28,769 nt of DNA from UBA3537 sp964219345 (GCA_964219345.1 CAXPPN010000035.1:1-28769), one strand, 5' to 3'; shown: positions 1-9,124, counted from the first letter of the stretch. The notes: a model not told the origin generated them from the sequence alone. Made by a program: numbers and translations.

Positions 1-278
1 TATACATTTTCAACACCATGAACATTAAGCATTGACCCTACAAGTCCGTTTTTAAGTTGCTCAAATTGTACGGCTGCTGAGCCTTCTTTTGGAGCAGGCC
101 CTGTAACATCCCAAAAACTAGAATATTGATTCATTTGACCAATTTTCTCATCGAGAGTCATTTGAGTTAATAAGGTATTTACCCGCTCATCGACTGTCGA
201 TAATTTTGATTTTGAGTCACAAGAATTGAACACAAAAAAACTAATTATTGTGAAAAATGTAAGGTTAACTTTTTTCAT
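1..278 (-). CDS. GH3 beta-glucosidase lipoprotein (5' part only)
   Basis: Reading leftward from an ATG at 278, 92 codons are visible before the window ends, so only the N-terminus is present. It starts with a lipoprotein signal (MKKVNLTFF, hydrophobic stretch, lipobox FNSC with Cys20). The mature start (VDERVNTLLTQMTLDEKIGQM) and the later GLVGSMLNVHGVE stretch are the typical opening of the glycoside hydrolase 3 N-terminal barrel in BglX-type beta-glucosidases. Family members usually run to about 750 residues; the catalytic Asp and Glu lie outside the window. Its start is 2 bp after the GH16 stop, so it is probably co-transcribed as the last visible gene of the PUL. Inferred role: releasing glucose from beta-glucan oligosaccharides made by the GH16 enzyme. 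Confidence 0.85.
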   Translation of the reverse strand, partial: MKKVNLTFFTIISFFVFNSCDSKSKLSTVDERVNTLLTQMTLDEKIGQMNQYSSFWDVTGPAPKEGSAAVQFEQLKNGLVGSMLNVHGVENV

Positions 279-280
279 TT

Positions 281-1408
281 TTACTGATACAACCTAATGT
301 AATCTACTTCCATTATGTCCTCAGTGAAGTTTGGATCTATATCACCGCCGAGTGTACCACCCATTGCAACATTAAAAATGAAAAAGAATTCTTCATTGAA
401 TGGATAATAGGGTTCTACTCCTGAAATATTCATAGTAAAAAACTCGTTCCCATCTAAGTATGTTGTGATACTTGTTGGAGTCCAATCCATTGCATATACA
501 TGCCAATCATCAGAAGTTGTATTTGAGGTATCTAACCCATACTCTCCACGTTCTCCATCTGGCAGTTTCCAGTGTAATGTAGATTTTACTTTGTTTTTGT
601 CTTGAAACTGTTCCATAATGTCAATTTCTCCACATTGTGGCCAACCAACTTCAGGAAAATTTGCCCCAAGCATCCAAAGCGCTGGCCAAGTCCCTTGCGA
701 TGAAGGCAACTTTGCACGGATTTCTACGTAGCCATATCTGAACTCAAATTTATCTTGAGTTTTGATGCGTGCAGAAGAATATGACCCATTAGATTCTTTA
801 ATAGCTTTGATTTTAAGTATTCCACCTTCTCTTTTTACATTATTTGTACTTGAAGTGTAAATTTGTTCCTCTTGATTACCCCATCCACCGCCTCCGGTTT
901 CTGTAGTCCATTTAGAAGTATTAATTGCGCCAGTACCATCAAATTCATCAAACCAAACCAAAACATCATTGTTGCCAGAACCGCCATTACCTACAACGAA
1001 AATTTTTAAATTTTCAATCGTTGATATTCTATCATTACTAGCAGAGTAAGCATATACATATAGCGGAAATTGATTAATCCCTAAATCTGTTAGTGTATAC
1101 GAAAACTGTCCTGTAGAGTTTTGAGTTTCTGAGCCACTGTTTCCAACTTTAAAACCATATTTTACGGCATTAGTTGCTGTTGCTGTTACCGAAAAAATCC
1201 CTGAACCATCACCAAAAGGCTCGTCCTCGCTCTGACCTTGAATAGTAACATTAGCCACTAAATTTGAAGGTGATTGATTATTATTATTGTTATTGTTGTT
1301 ATTATTGTTGTTATTAGAACCTTCGTCTCCACCAGAGGAACACGAAACTAATATCGTAGAAATACTGAGAATAGTTAAGAATAATAGATATGTGAATTTT
1401 TTTACCAT
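281..1408 (-). CDS. GH16 endo-beta-1,3-glucanase (laminarinase-type) lipoprotein
   Basis: 375 residues. A lipobox (LVSC, Cys23) gives an outer-membrane lipoprotein. Next come a run of 13 asparagines (32-44) as linker, a PKD-like Ig-fold region (about 48-140), and a GH16 catalytic domain (about 148-375). The catalytic signature is GEIDIMEQF, with expected nucleophile Glu261, Asp263 and acid/base Glu266. The substrate-cleft motifs WPALWMLG and the closing MEVDYIRLYQ are also typical of bacterial laminarinases (GH16_3-like). The reaction is hydrolysis of internal beta-1,3 bonds of laminarin or mixed-linkage glucan at the cell surface. It lies between the PKD lipoprotein and GH3 genes of the PUL, behind a stem-loop at 1426-1451. 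Laminarin rather than another beta-glucan is inferred from family and context. Confidence 0.93.
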   Translation of the reverse strand: MVKKFTYLLFLTILSISTILVSCSSGGDEGSNNNNNNNNNNNNNQSPSNLVANVTIQGQSEDEPFGDGSGIFSVTATATNAVKYGFKVGNSGSETQNSTGQFSYTLTDLGINQFPLYVYAYSASNDRISTIENLKIFVVGNGGSGNNDVLVWFDEFDGTGAINTSKWTTETGGGGWGNQEEQIYTSSTNNVKREGGILKIKAIKESNGSYSSARIKTQDKFEFRYGYVEIRAKLPSSQGTWPALWMLGANFPEVGWPQCGEIDIMEQFQDKNKVKSTLHWKLPDGERGEYGLDTSNTTSDDWHVYAMDWTPTSITTYLDGNEFFTMNISGVEPYYPFNEEFFFIFNVAMGGTLGGDIDPNFTEDIMEVDYIRLYQ

Positions 1409-1425
1409 AACAATGAAAGATATAA

Positions 1426-1451
1426 TGGGGCAGATAAAAATATCTGCCCCA
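1426..1451 (-). promoter_or_regulatory. Intercistronic stem-loop in the PUL transcript
   Basis: A perfect 11-bp inverted repeat (TGGGGCAGATA / TATCTGCCCCA) with a 4-nt loop fills much of the 62-bp gap between the PKD lipoprotein and the GH16 gene. The other gaps between susC and the GH3 gene are only 2-12 bp. On the minus strand no U-tract follows, so it is not a classical terminator. A role in transcript processing, 3'-end protection of the susC/susD/binding-protein section, or partial attenuation of the hydrolase genes is inferred. Confidence 0.6.
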
Positions 1452-1470
1452 ATTATTGAACTAAAAAAAT

Positions 1471-2421
1471 TTACTGAGCCTTATACTTTGCATACCATGC
1501 AAAAGTACCTCCTTCTTGTATACAACGTACATGAAGTGTGTTGGCAGTAACAGAAATGATATCATATTCTACATCACCAACATACCAGCCCATGAATCCG
1601 CCGTCTGAAAGTTTAAAGCTAGTTTGACGGTAGGGTTCTCCATCATATGCTCCTTCGAGCGCAGCTTTTGAAGACGAAGGAAAGAATGAAACGTTTTTCA
1701 CTCCAAACATTGTTGTAGCTACTGATTCATCGTGACATGTATCGCCCGCAACACCAATTAAACTAGCATATGCTCCAGGAACAAATGATGGTCCAGCAGT
1801 TTGCTCAAAAGTTAAACCGTTAGCTGTTTGTGTAAATACAAATACATTACTATCTGTCATACAAGCTTTTTCAGCATCGTTTGGTTGAATAGAGTTCCAC
1901 CAGTTAGGCCATGAAAAGTCTAAATTGCCATAATCATCTTCTACTGGACCTAATCCTAAATAAGCCGTAGCAGTTGCATCCCAAACCCAAGTTTTGCTGT
2001 CCCCTTCATTAGCTCCAGCTAGGAATGTTTCTGCTTCTGCATCTTCAAAAGAACTATACACGTCAATATCGAAAGTTGTGCTTGATAAAACACCTGCTGT
2101 ACCAACTGCACTAACAATAACGGTGTAAGAGTTTACTCCAACTTGTGTATATCTATGTGTAACAACACCAGAAGAGTTTGTTTCCGAGTTTCCATCACCA
2201 AAATTAAATTGGTATGCAAGTGCTCCATTTGCAGTAGCTGCAAATGTCACAAATCCTGTACCATCCCCATTTACGTTGGTGGCATCTGCACCAGCAATTT
2301 CTGCACTTACTTGTACATTGGTTGGAGAAGTAATTGGTCCAAAATCATGTTCATCTTCTTCACATGCTGTAAACACAAGCAGTGAAAGAAAAAGTATTGA
2401 TAAATATTTTAAATTTTTCAT
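1471..2421 (-). CDS. PKD-domain surface lipoprotein, probable glycan-binding protein
   Basis: 316 residues. The lipobox FTAC places the lipidated cysteine at position 20, followed by an acidic stretch (EEDEHD) like those of surface-exposed Bacteroidota lipoproteins. A PKD-type Ig domain covers about 30-125, with the recognisable YQFNFGDG and the closing YTVIVSAVG. The C-terminal half (about 126-316) is a tryptophan-rich domain that I do not recognise from a named family: Trp145, Trp147, Trp171, Trp174 and Trp175 are clustered and could stack against sugars. No catalytic motif is visible. It follows the larger PKD lipoprotein by 12 bp, in the position that SusE/SusF-like or other surface glycan-binding proteins take in PULs. 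Beta-glucan binding is inferred from position and composition. Confidence 0.72.
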   Translation of the reverse strand: MKNLKYLSILFLSLLVFTACEEDEHDFGPITSPTNVQVSAEIAGADATNVNGDGTGFVTFAATANGALAYQFNFGDGNSETNSSGVVTHRYTQVGVNSYTVIVSAVGTAGVLSSTTFDIDVYSSFEDAEAETFLAGANEGDSKTWVWDATATAYLGLGPVEDDYGNLDFSWPNWWNSIQPNDAEKACMTDSNVFVFTQTANGLTFEQTAGPSFVPGAYASLIGVAGDTCHDESVATTMFGVKNVSFFPSSSKAALEGAYDGEPYRQTSFKLSDGGFMGWYVGDVEYDIISVTANTLHVRCIQEGGTFAWYAKYKAQ

Positions 2422-2433
2422 AGTTTTTTAAAA

Positions 2434-4479
2434 TTAATTTATTGTTATATCGTCTAGATAGATAGTGTAATTTGCTGAACCATCTCCTTGAGTTCCATTA
2501 TCCATTATGAGTACCATATTGTACCAATCGATGCTTTCATTTATTCCTGAATGATTGAAGGTTAAAGTTTCCCATTGGTTGGCTACAGTTGTTGTTGCTG
2601 TAATTTCAGCAGATCCAGTAACGTTAGGCCACGGCACGTCATCTTCAAATTTCATAAGAAGATTCAACCCAACTCTTGGAGACCATACTTTTACTGTGAC
2701 AGTAGATGTTGATGTGACACTAAATGGTGCTGGAACAGTTATTTTAGAACCTGCCCAAGGCTGGCCTGCTCCTTTAACCATTTGTGCAACATTACCAGAG
2801 CTGTTCCCATTTGTATCTGGATTAGTAATAACTGAGATATCACCACCGTCAAAAGAGCTTAATTCTGAATATTGTGGTTCAAAATTAAGTGCAGGTGAAG
2901 TAGTAAAATCATCCAAATAAATCGTGTAATTTGCTGAACCATCTCCTTGAGTTCCATTATCCATGATGAGTACCATATTGTACCAATCTATACTAGAACT
3001 TATTCCTGAATGATCGAAAGTTAAGGTTTCCCACTGATTGGCTACAGTTGTTGTTGCTGTAATTTCAGCAGATCCAGTAACGTTAGGCCACGGCACGTCA
3101 TCTTCAAATTTCATAAGAAGATTTAACCCAACTCTTGGAGACCATACTTTTACTGTAACAACTGGATTTGATATATCAAACGGATTGTCTAGAGTAATTT
3201 TTGAGCCCGCCCAAGGCTGTCCTGCACCTTTAACTAATTGTGCAACATTACCTGAACTATTCCCATTTGTGTCTGGATTAGCAATAACTGAAATATCGCC
3301 TCCATCAAATGAGCTTAATGTATATCCGCTTTCAAAATTTATAACCTGTGCTGTTGAATTTGAAGGTTGCTTATAAAAATAAAGATTATCTATATAAACA
3401 ATTGGAGTTCCAGAGCCCATTGAATCAAACAAAAGTTGAGTTACACCAGATAAATCAGTAGTGTAATCTTCTAGAGGAATTTCAACACTCCTCCATTCAC
3501 CTATAACGATATCATCAACAATTTCTATATCCTCTTTCAGAGGGTCACCATCTGCATAAGATGTATTAACAATCTTTAAACCTAATTGTGTTGCGTCTGG
3601 AGTCCAATAATCAAAATGTACAAATTCTTTTGCAGATAGATCTGTTGGATTACCATAATCTGTAACTATTCCTGTATAATTTAAATTACTGTAAAACCAA
3701 GTATTGTTACCCTCAACCTGAACTTCAGTCAAAACTGTTGACTGTCCCCAGTTAGGGTTTAGTTCAGACAATGTTATGTTGGTGTATGCATCGCTGTAAA
3801 TTGAAACAACATCCTCAGGCTGTCTAGCTGGTGGTGTTGGTGCTGCAGCTATTGGTGCTAAAATTTCTGTAACTTCAAAATCCTCTTCAATATATGTTGT
3901 TGTTTGGATTGCGGCACCTTTTACTTCAATAGTGATGTCATAAATTCCAGCATCTGTATATTGAACTATTGCAGTTTCACCAATATTAGCAGTTACAGGC
4001 GTTGTCACACCTGTTTCACCTGAATATACATCAAAAGTAATTGCAAAGTCAGCTGTAACTGTAACGTTAACTTGTTTTGATACAGCAGCATCATTTTCAA
4101 CTGTTACCTGTAAATTTTCAGGCGCTTGAAAAGACACAACTAATTCTTGACTCAAAGAGGTTGAAAGTCCAGTAATTCCATATGCAGTTGCGGTAACTGT
4201 ATAGGTCCCTTCTGCATAAGTGTGAGAAGTGTTTTGACCATTTTCGAGCTCTACAGCCTCAGCAGTTCCGTCACCTAGTGCAATATCAAAAGATACTGCA
4301 CCTTCAGCAGTTGGAGTAATGGTTACCAACCCTGTATTGTCTTGAGTAACATCAAACGCCATAGCCAGTGCAGAAGGCGCTTGAACATTATTTAAGTTTA
4401 CATTTTTTTCATCGTCGGCACAACTCCATAGGGTTGTAACAATGACAAGTAAACTAAGTATATTTTTAATTGATTTCAT
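2434..4479 (-). CDS. Multi-module PKD/CBM-like surface lipoprotein with duplicated C-terminal domain
   Basis: 681 residues with lipobox LWSC (Cys20). Visible modules: PKD-like domain 1 (about 34-117); Ig/PKD-like domain 2 (about 118-205); a Pro/Ala linker (AAAPTPPARQP); a beta-rich module (about 222-370) that begins VVSIYSDAYTNI and ends VYIDNLYFYK, like carbohydrate-binding jelly rolls; then two tandem, nearly identical modules (about 378-525 and 530-681). Both copies share SSFDGGDISV, GQPWAGSKIT, WSPRVGLNLLMKFEDDVPWP, VANQWETLTF and NYTIYLDD. No hydrolase signature is seen. It is the third gene after SusC/SusD, with 10-12 bp gaps, so it is probably a SusE/F-like surface protein that captures glucan for the SusCD complex; the repeat would give multivalent binding. 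Function is inferred from architecture and context. Confidence 0.78.
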   Translation of the reverse strand: MKSIKNILSLLVIVTTLWSCADDEKNVNLNNVQAPSALAMAFDVTQDNTGLVTITPTAEGAVSFDIALGDGTAEAVELENGQNTSHTYAEGTYTVTATAYGITGLSTSLSQELVVSFQAPENLQVTVENDAAVSKQVNVTVTADFAITFDVYSGETGVTTPVTANIGETAIVQYTDAGIYDITIEVKGAAIQTTTYIEEDFEVTEILAPIAAAPTPPARQPEDVVSIYSDAYTNITLSELNPNWGQSTVLTEVQVEGNNTWFYSNLNYTGIVTDYGNPTDLSAKEFVHFDYWTPDATQLGLKIVNTSYADGDPLKEDIEIVDDIVIGEWRSVEIPLEDYTTDLSGVTQLLFDSMGSGTPIVYIDNLYFYKQPSNSTAQVINFESGYTLSSFDGGDISVIANPDTNGNSSGNVAQLVKGAGQPWAGSKITLDNPFDISNPVVTVKVWSPRVGLNLLMKFEDDVPWPNVTGSAEITATTTVANQWETLTFDHSGISSSIDWYNMVLIMDNGTQGDGSANYTIYLDDFTTSPALNFEPQYSELSSFDGGDISVITNPDTNGNSSGNVAQMVKGAGQPWAGSKITVPAPFSVTSTSTVTVKVWSPRVGLNLLMKFEDDVPWPNVTGSAEITATTTVANQWETLTFNHSGINESIDWYNMVLIMDNGTQGDGSANYTIYLDDITIN
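2449..2859 (-). repeat. Tandem domain repeat, copy B (C-terminal)
   Basis: This encodes residues 541-677 of the multi-module lipoprotein and matches copy A at 2905-3315, mostly at an offset of 459 bp (153 codons). The stretch 2579-2664 is identical over 86 bp to 3038-3123. After one differing base, about 30 more bases match. Divergence is concentrated around 2700-2760, where one codon has been gained or lost. Confidence 0.93.
2905..3315 (-). repeat. Tandem domain repeat, copy A
   Basis: This encodes residues 389-525 of the multi-module lipoprotein and is the partner of the copy at 2449-2859. The two copies differ mainly in the segment after GSKIT (TLDNPFDISNP in this copy, TVPAPFSVTSTS in the other) and in the SSS versus NES loop before IDWYNMVLIMD. 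Confidence 0.93.
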
Positions 4480-4489
4480 AGTTTAAATT

Positions 4490-5998
4490 TTAATAGTTTG
4501 GATTTTGACTCCAATTGCCATTTGAAAATTGAATTTCTTCAAAAGGAATTGGGAATAAATCATGTTTTCCTGGAACAAAGCCGTTAATGGCTTGAGCAGC
4601 TCTACCTGTTCTTACTAGGTCAAAGAAACGGTGTCCTTCACCCAAAAGTTCAAAGCGTCTTTCTTCAAGAATGGCATCCGTTAGTGCAGCTGCTGTAGTA
4701 GATATATTGTGACTACTATCTCCAAATGCACGCTCTCTAACTTGATTCAAGTATGCTAATGCTTTTGTATCATCTAGATTACCTCTGTTGTTAGCTTCTG
4801 CAGCCATTAATAGAACATCTGCATAACGAATAGATCTGTAGTTGTTAGGATTCGTTAAGTTTTGATCCCCAATATTTTGATCTCCTTTTCTAGGTAAGTA
4901 CTTACGATTAAAGAATCCTGTATGTTCATAACCTTCAACATATGTTGCCCCTGTTGTTGCTGCCCATGCAACGATATCTAAGATTGAAACATCTCGACGT
5001 AAATCATCGGCATCAAAAGCATCATAAGCAGATTGAACAGGAACGTTAAAGCTGTATCCAGAATCGTATAACGGACCTGTATGGTTACGAATTCCCATAA
5101 ATCCAACAGCTACATTTCCTTCACTACACTGAAGACATCCAAATCCAGCACCTTCGGCATCTGTATATTGAACCTCAAAAACAGATTCTACACCATTTTC
5201 TCCGTCATGCTCAAAAATTTCTGAATAATCATCAACCAATTGATAAGGACCATTGTTTATAAGATCTTCTAAAACAGTTGCAGATTCTGTAAATTTATCC
5301 TGATACAAATATGCTTTACCTAATAATGCTTGAGCAGCACCTTTAGTTACTCGGCCAACTTGTGGCGCGCTATATTCTAGGTTATTGATAGCAAAATTTA
5401 AATCACTTTCAATAAGTGCATAAACTTGATCAACAGAATAGCGTGGGATACTTGTTTCGTCTCCTGGAACAAAACGTGCTCCACCTCCAGCTAGTGCGTC
5501 ATTGTAATTTTTAATTGGTATTCCTCCAAACCATTTCACCAATTCAAAATGAAAATATGCTCTTAAAAAACGAACCTCAGCAATCATTTGTACTCGGCCA
5601 TCAAAGTCAATTTTATTTTGGAATTCTAAGAAGTAGTTTGTTCTTTTTACTCCTGCAAACATCCAGTTCCAAACATCTCTCAAATTGCTGTTTACTGGTG
5701 TATGGGTCATGTCATCAATTTGTTGGAATCCAACAACGTCAGTAGCGCTTTCTCCTCCACATAATGTATTATCAGAAGCAATCTCACCTAATAAGTTGTT
5801 GACATATGTTGCTTGTAGCATATCGTATGCACCAACAAGTGCCATGTAATAGTCATCTTCAGAATTAAAATAGCTTTCTGAATCTATAAGATAGTTCTCT
5901 TCCTCATCCAAGTATTTATCTGTACAAGAATAGAGTCCTAGTGCAAGTAGTGATCCCACTACTAATGTAAATATGTTATTTTTTATTGTTTTCATCAT
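4490..5998 (-). CDS. susD: SusD/RagB-family outer-membrane glycan-binding lipoprotein
   Basis: 502 residues, normal for SusD. The signal ends in lipobox LYSC (Cys25), followed by TDKYLDEEE, close to the CxDxLD start common in this family. SusD hallmarks follow: the N-terminal helical region (ESYFNSEDDYYMALVGAYDML), the TPR-like block with RFLRAYFHFELVKWFGGIPI, then GRVTKGAAQALLGKAYLY, YRSIRYADVLLMAAEA and the terminal EERRFELLGEGHRFFDLVRTG and HDLFPIPFEEI. SusD proteins cap the SusC barrel and deliver oligosaccharides. The gene starts 8 bp after the susC stop. A second ATG directly follows the first, so the start could be one codon later. Specificity for beta-1,3-glucan is inferred from the neighbouring GH16 and GH3 genes. 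Confidence 0.96.
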   Translation of the reverse strand: MMKTIKNNIFTLVVGSLLALGLYSCTDKYLDEEENYLIDSESYFNSEDDYYMALVGAYDMLQATYVNNLLGEIASDNTLCGGESATDVVGFQQIDDMTHTPVNSNLRDVWNWMFAGVKRTNYFLEFQNKIDFDGRVQMIAEVRFLRAYFHFELVKWFGGIPIKNYNDALAGGGARFVPGDETSIPRYSVDQVYALIESDLNFAINNLEYSAPQVGRVTKGAAQALLGKAYLYQDKFTESATVLEDLINNGPYQLVDDYSEIFEHDGENGVESVFEVQYTDAEGAGFGCLQCSEGNVAVGFMGIRNHTGPLYDSGYSFNVPVQSAYDAFDADDLRRDVSILDIVAWAATTGATYVEGYEHTGFFNRKYLPRKGDQNIGDQNLTNPNNYRSIRYADVLLMAAEANNRGNLDDTKALAYLNQVRERAFGDSSHNISTTAAALTDAILEERRFELLGEGHRFFDLVRTGRAAQAINGFVPGKHDLFPIPFEEIQFSNGNWSQNPNY

Positions 5999-6006
5999 GC
6001 TCTATT

Positions 6007-9000
6007 TTAAAATGAAATATTAAGTCCTAAAAGGTATTGTCTTGTCACAGGATAGAATCCTGGATCAATTCCACCACCAATAGCATCACCAGTTGTGGCT
6101 GCAGGGTCAAATCCTTTATATTTTGAGAATGTAAAGGCATTATTTACAGAACCATAAATTCTAAATTTAGAAATCCCTATTTTCTCAACAATATCGGCAG
6201 GTAAACTGTACCCTAACTGAATGTTTTGAATACGTAAGAAAGAAGCATCTTCTACAAAGAAATCTGAGAATAATTTGTTTGAAGTTGCACCTGTTGTAGC
6301 TCTTGGAACTTCATTGCTTGTTCCTGGGCCTGTCCAACGATCAAGATAGTAATCTAATCTATTTACATTTTTCTGATCTCTTTCATAGTTACGCACCATT
6401 TCTTTACCTAGCTCTGCATATCCATATGCAGAAAAATCAAAGTTTTTGTAGTTGATTCCAATATTGAATCCCATAATGTAATCTGCAATTGGCTTCCCTA
6501 TAAAAGTTCGGTCATTTGCATCAATTTCACCATCACCATTCACATCTACAAAGCGTAAATCTCCTGGTTGTGCTTCATTTCCTAAACCTGCTTGAGATGG
6601 GTGAGCATCAACTTCAGCTTGGGTTTGAAAAATACCATCAGTTTTTAGACCATAAAAATAGCCTATTGGCATTCCTACTTCCATTCGAGATGGTGCTAAT
6701 TGACCAATCCCAAATGAACCACCTTCTAGAGCTACGTTACCTTGAATTTCTGTAACCTCTCCTTCAAGTTTTGTGACGTTATAACCAACATTATAAGACA
6801 AATTATCATTAATGTCTCCTCCATAGTTCAACATTAATTCAATACCTTTTATTCGAGTTGTTCCAGCATTAACAGTTGGTGTTCCAGAACCTGGCGCTGT
6901 TGCTCCTAGTATCCCAGTAAATGGTAACCCAGGAATTAATAAGTCTACACGATCTTCAACAAAATAATCGGCAACAATTTCTAAACTGTTGTTAAACAAC
7001 TTGGCATCAAGACCAACATCCAACTTCTCTGCAGTTTCCCAAGAGGCAACAGGGTTTGGTAATGGCCCTAAAGCAGTTCCGTTTGTTAATGAGTTATCGA
7101 AAACATAAGTGGCTTCTCCACTTAGGGTTGCTCTATACAAATCATTTCCTACCAGATTTCCTAGTGTTCCATAAGATGCTCTTAATTTCAAGAAATCAAG
7201 AAAACTAACATTTTCTAGAAAAGATTCTTCTGAAATTTTCCAACCTCCTGTAACAGATTTGAAGTAATCAACTCTGTAGTCTTTATCAAATGCAGATGAT
7301 GCATCTCTACGCAACATTGCAGAAAGTAAATACTTTCCTTTAAAATCATATTGCAAACGTGCAAAATAAGACAATAGTCTATTATCATATGTATACGACC
7401 CAGTCTCTTTACCTTCATTTGTTCCGGTTGTAAGGGCTATATCAGCAAATTCCCAAGAATTGTTGGGAACATCGTAACCCGTAGCAAACAATCCATCACC
7501 CCAGTCTTTTCTTACCGCCATACCTAAAGTAACCTCTGCAGTATGATGTTTAAGGAATGATTTTTTGTAGTTTAAAAAGCTATCCCAAGTGTAAGAATTG
7601 TATTGTTGTTTGTTTTGACTTACAGTACTTCTGTCTGTATTGAAAACTTTACCTGCACCATAATTTACAATAGGTGAAAAAGTTTTTGCTTTATCGCTGT
7701 AGGTTTTAAATCCAATTCTTGAAGTTGCCGTCAATCCGTCAATTACTTCATATTCCAATTGGAAATTTCCTTCTATACTGCTTCCAAAATAAGAGTTGTA
7801 TGTGTCTCTAATTTGAGAAAATGGATTAATGATTTCATTTCCAAAACCAGCCCATCCTGCTGGAATATTTGCAGTACCAGGAGTTATAATATCTTCCTGA
7901 TCCAAGGCATATATTGGTGAATAGCTAATGGCATTAAAAAGGACAGAACCTAAACCTGATTCATTAATTGTTTTGCGTTCATTTGCAAAATAATTTAAGT
8001 TTAAAGTTGTTTTAAGTTTTTCAGTAACATCAATTCCTAAACTTAACTTTATGTTATCTCTTACAAAATTTGATTTGTCGCTAGCAATAATCCCCTCTTG
8101 GTCAAGATGCGAAGCACTCAAATAGTATGTTACTGCATCCGTACCACCAGAAAGACTAATGTTGTGATTTGTAATCATAGCATCACCAAATAGGTTATCT
8201 TGCCAATCGGTATTGTTAGAAAGGTTATTTAAATTTGGAAAAGGTATTGATTCCCCATTAGCTGCATAACTTTCGTTTAATAAAGCAGCATATTCTACAT
8301 TATTAAGTAACGATAATTTTTTAGAAGTTTCTTGTACACCTGAGTAAAAGTTGTAAGATACTTTTGGTGCAGCATTCTTGGATCCATTTTTTGTAGTTAC
8401 TAAGATTACCCCATTTGCACCTTCAATACCATAAATAGCTGCTTGAGCATCTTTTAATACTGTTAATGATTCAATATCATCTGGATTTACACTATTCATC
8501 GATGCTACATAACCATCTACAACAACCAAAGGATCATTGCTTCCGTTACTACTTACACCACGAACTAAGACACGAAATCCACTACCAGGTGAACCAGAGG
8601 CTGTAGTTACAGAAACACCCGAAGATCTTCCTTGTAAGGCTTGTGCAACATCAACTGGTTTTAATTTTTCAATGGTTTCTGACTTTACCATGGAAACAGA
8701 ACCCGTTAGATCTTTTCTGCTTTTCGATCCATATCCAATAAGTACAACTTCATCCAAAGACTCGTTGTCTTCTTTAAGTGATACTTGCATGTTTGCGGAT
8801 GCCGAAAGCTCTTGAGTTTTGAAGCCAACGTATGTAAAGACAATTACAGAATTTTCAGAGACATTGGTCAAAGAAAAGTTTCCGTTAAAGTCTGTTACAG
8901 CACCATTGTTTGTGTTTTTAACTAGGACATTAACACCAGGTAAAGGCATTCCATCCACGTCAGATTTTACTGTTCCAGAAACTGAAAACGTTTGCGCTAC

Positions 9001-9054
9001 TGCATATGAAGAGCACAAAACGACTATCAGCAAGGAATAAATTATTCTTTTCAT
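6007..9054 (-). CDS. susC: SusC/RagA-family TonB-dependent oligosaccharide transporter
   Basis: 1015 residues, usual SusC size. A signal peptide ends at AVA-Q (about residue 20). A carboxypeptidase-regulatory-like domain follows (about 23-95: SGTVKSDVDGMPLPGVNVLVKNT, ending FTYVGFKTQEL). Next is the linker LDEVVLIGYGSKSRKDLTGS and the TonB-dependent plug (about 115-225), with VAQALQGRSSGVSV, RVLVRGVSS and GIEGANGVILVTTKNG. The rest is the 22-strand barrel, ending in an aromatic residue (LGLNISF) as outer-membrane barrels do. It moves glucan oligosaccharides across the outer membrane using TonB energy. It is the first gene of the PUL transcript, with a likely promoter at 9125-9157 and the regulator gene 229 bp upstream on the same strand. 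Confidence 0.97.
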   Translation of the reverse strand: MKRIIYSLLIVVLCSSYAVAQTFSVSGTVKSDVDGMPLPGVNVLVKNTNNGAVTDFNGNFSLTNVSENSVIVFTYVGFKTQELSASANMQVSLKEDNESLDEVVLIGYGSKSRKDLTGSVSMVKSETIEKLKPVDVAQALQGRSSGVSVTTASGSPGSGFRVLVRGVSSNGSNDPLVVVDGYVASMNSVNPDDIESLTVLKDAQAAIYGIEGANGVILVTTKNGSKNAAPKVSYNFYSGVQETSKKLSLLNNVEYAALLNESYAANGESIPFPNLNNLSNNTDWQDNLFGDAMITNHNISLSGGTDAVTYYLSASHLDQEGIIASDKSNFVRDNIKLSLGIDVTEKLKTTLNLNYFANERKTINESGLGSVLFNAISYSPIYALDQEDIITPGTANIPAGWAGFGNEIINPFSQIRDTYNSYFGSSIEGNFQLEYEVIDGLTATSRIGFKTYSDKAKTFSPIVNYGAGKVFNTDRSTVSQNKQQYNSYTWDSFLNYKKSFLKHHTAEVTLGMAVRKDWGDGLFATGYDVPNNSWEFADIALTTGTNEGKETGSYTYDNRLLSYFARLQYDFKGKYLLSAMLRRDASSAFDKDYRVDYFKSVTGGWKISEESFLENVSFLDFLKLRASYGTLGNLVGNDLYRATLSGEATYVFDNSLTNGTALGPLPNPVASWETAEKLDVGLDAKLFNNSLEIVADYFVEDRVDLLIPGLPFTGILGATAPGSGTPTVNAGTTRIKGIELMLNYGGDINDNLSYNVGYNVTKLEGEVTEIQGNVALEGGSFGIGQLAPSRMEVGMPIGYFYGLKTDGIFQTQAEVDAHPSQAGLGNEAQPGDLRFVDVNGDGEIDANDRTFIGKPIADYIMGFNIGINYKNFDFSAYGYAELGKEMVRNYERDQKNVNRLDYYLDRWTGPGTSNEVPRATTGATSNKLFSDFFVEDASFLRIQNIQLGYSLPADIVEKIGISKFRIYGSVNNAFTFSKYKGFDPAATTGDAIGGGIDPGFYPVTRQYLLGLNISF

Positions 9055-9124
9055 AAAATTTGGTTTGTTTTGTTTTTGTTAAAATTATCATAACAAATTG
9101 TAGAGGTCTAAAATTTTACCGCTA

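Noticed and set aside
1287..1550. Plus-strand reading frame starting with a polyleucine run
   Set aside because: It is the antisense of the polyasparagine codons of the GH16 gene and runs across the intercistronic hairpin; no plausible protein.
2555..3376. Two similar plus-strand reading frames (2555-2920, 3038-3376) that look like paralogous genes
   Set aside because: They are antisense to the duplicated modules of the PKD lipoprotein; their similarity only reflects that duplication.
7215..7418. Second minus-strand frame inside susC
   Set aside because: Out-of-frame shadow of the SusC barrel with no start context or recognisable domain.
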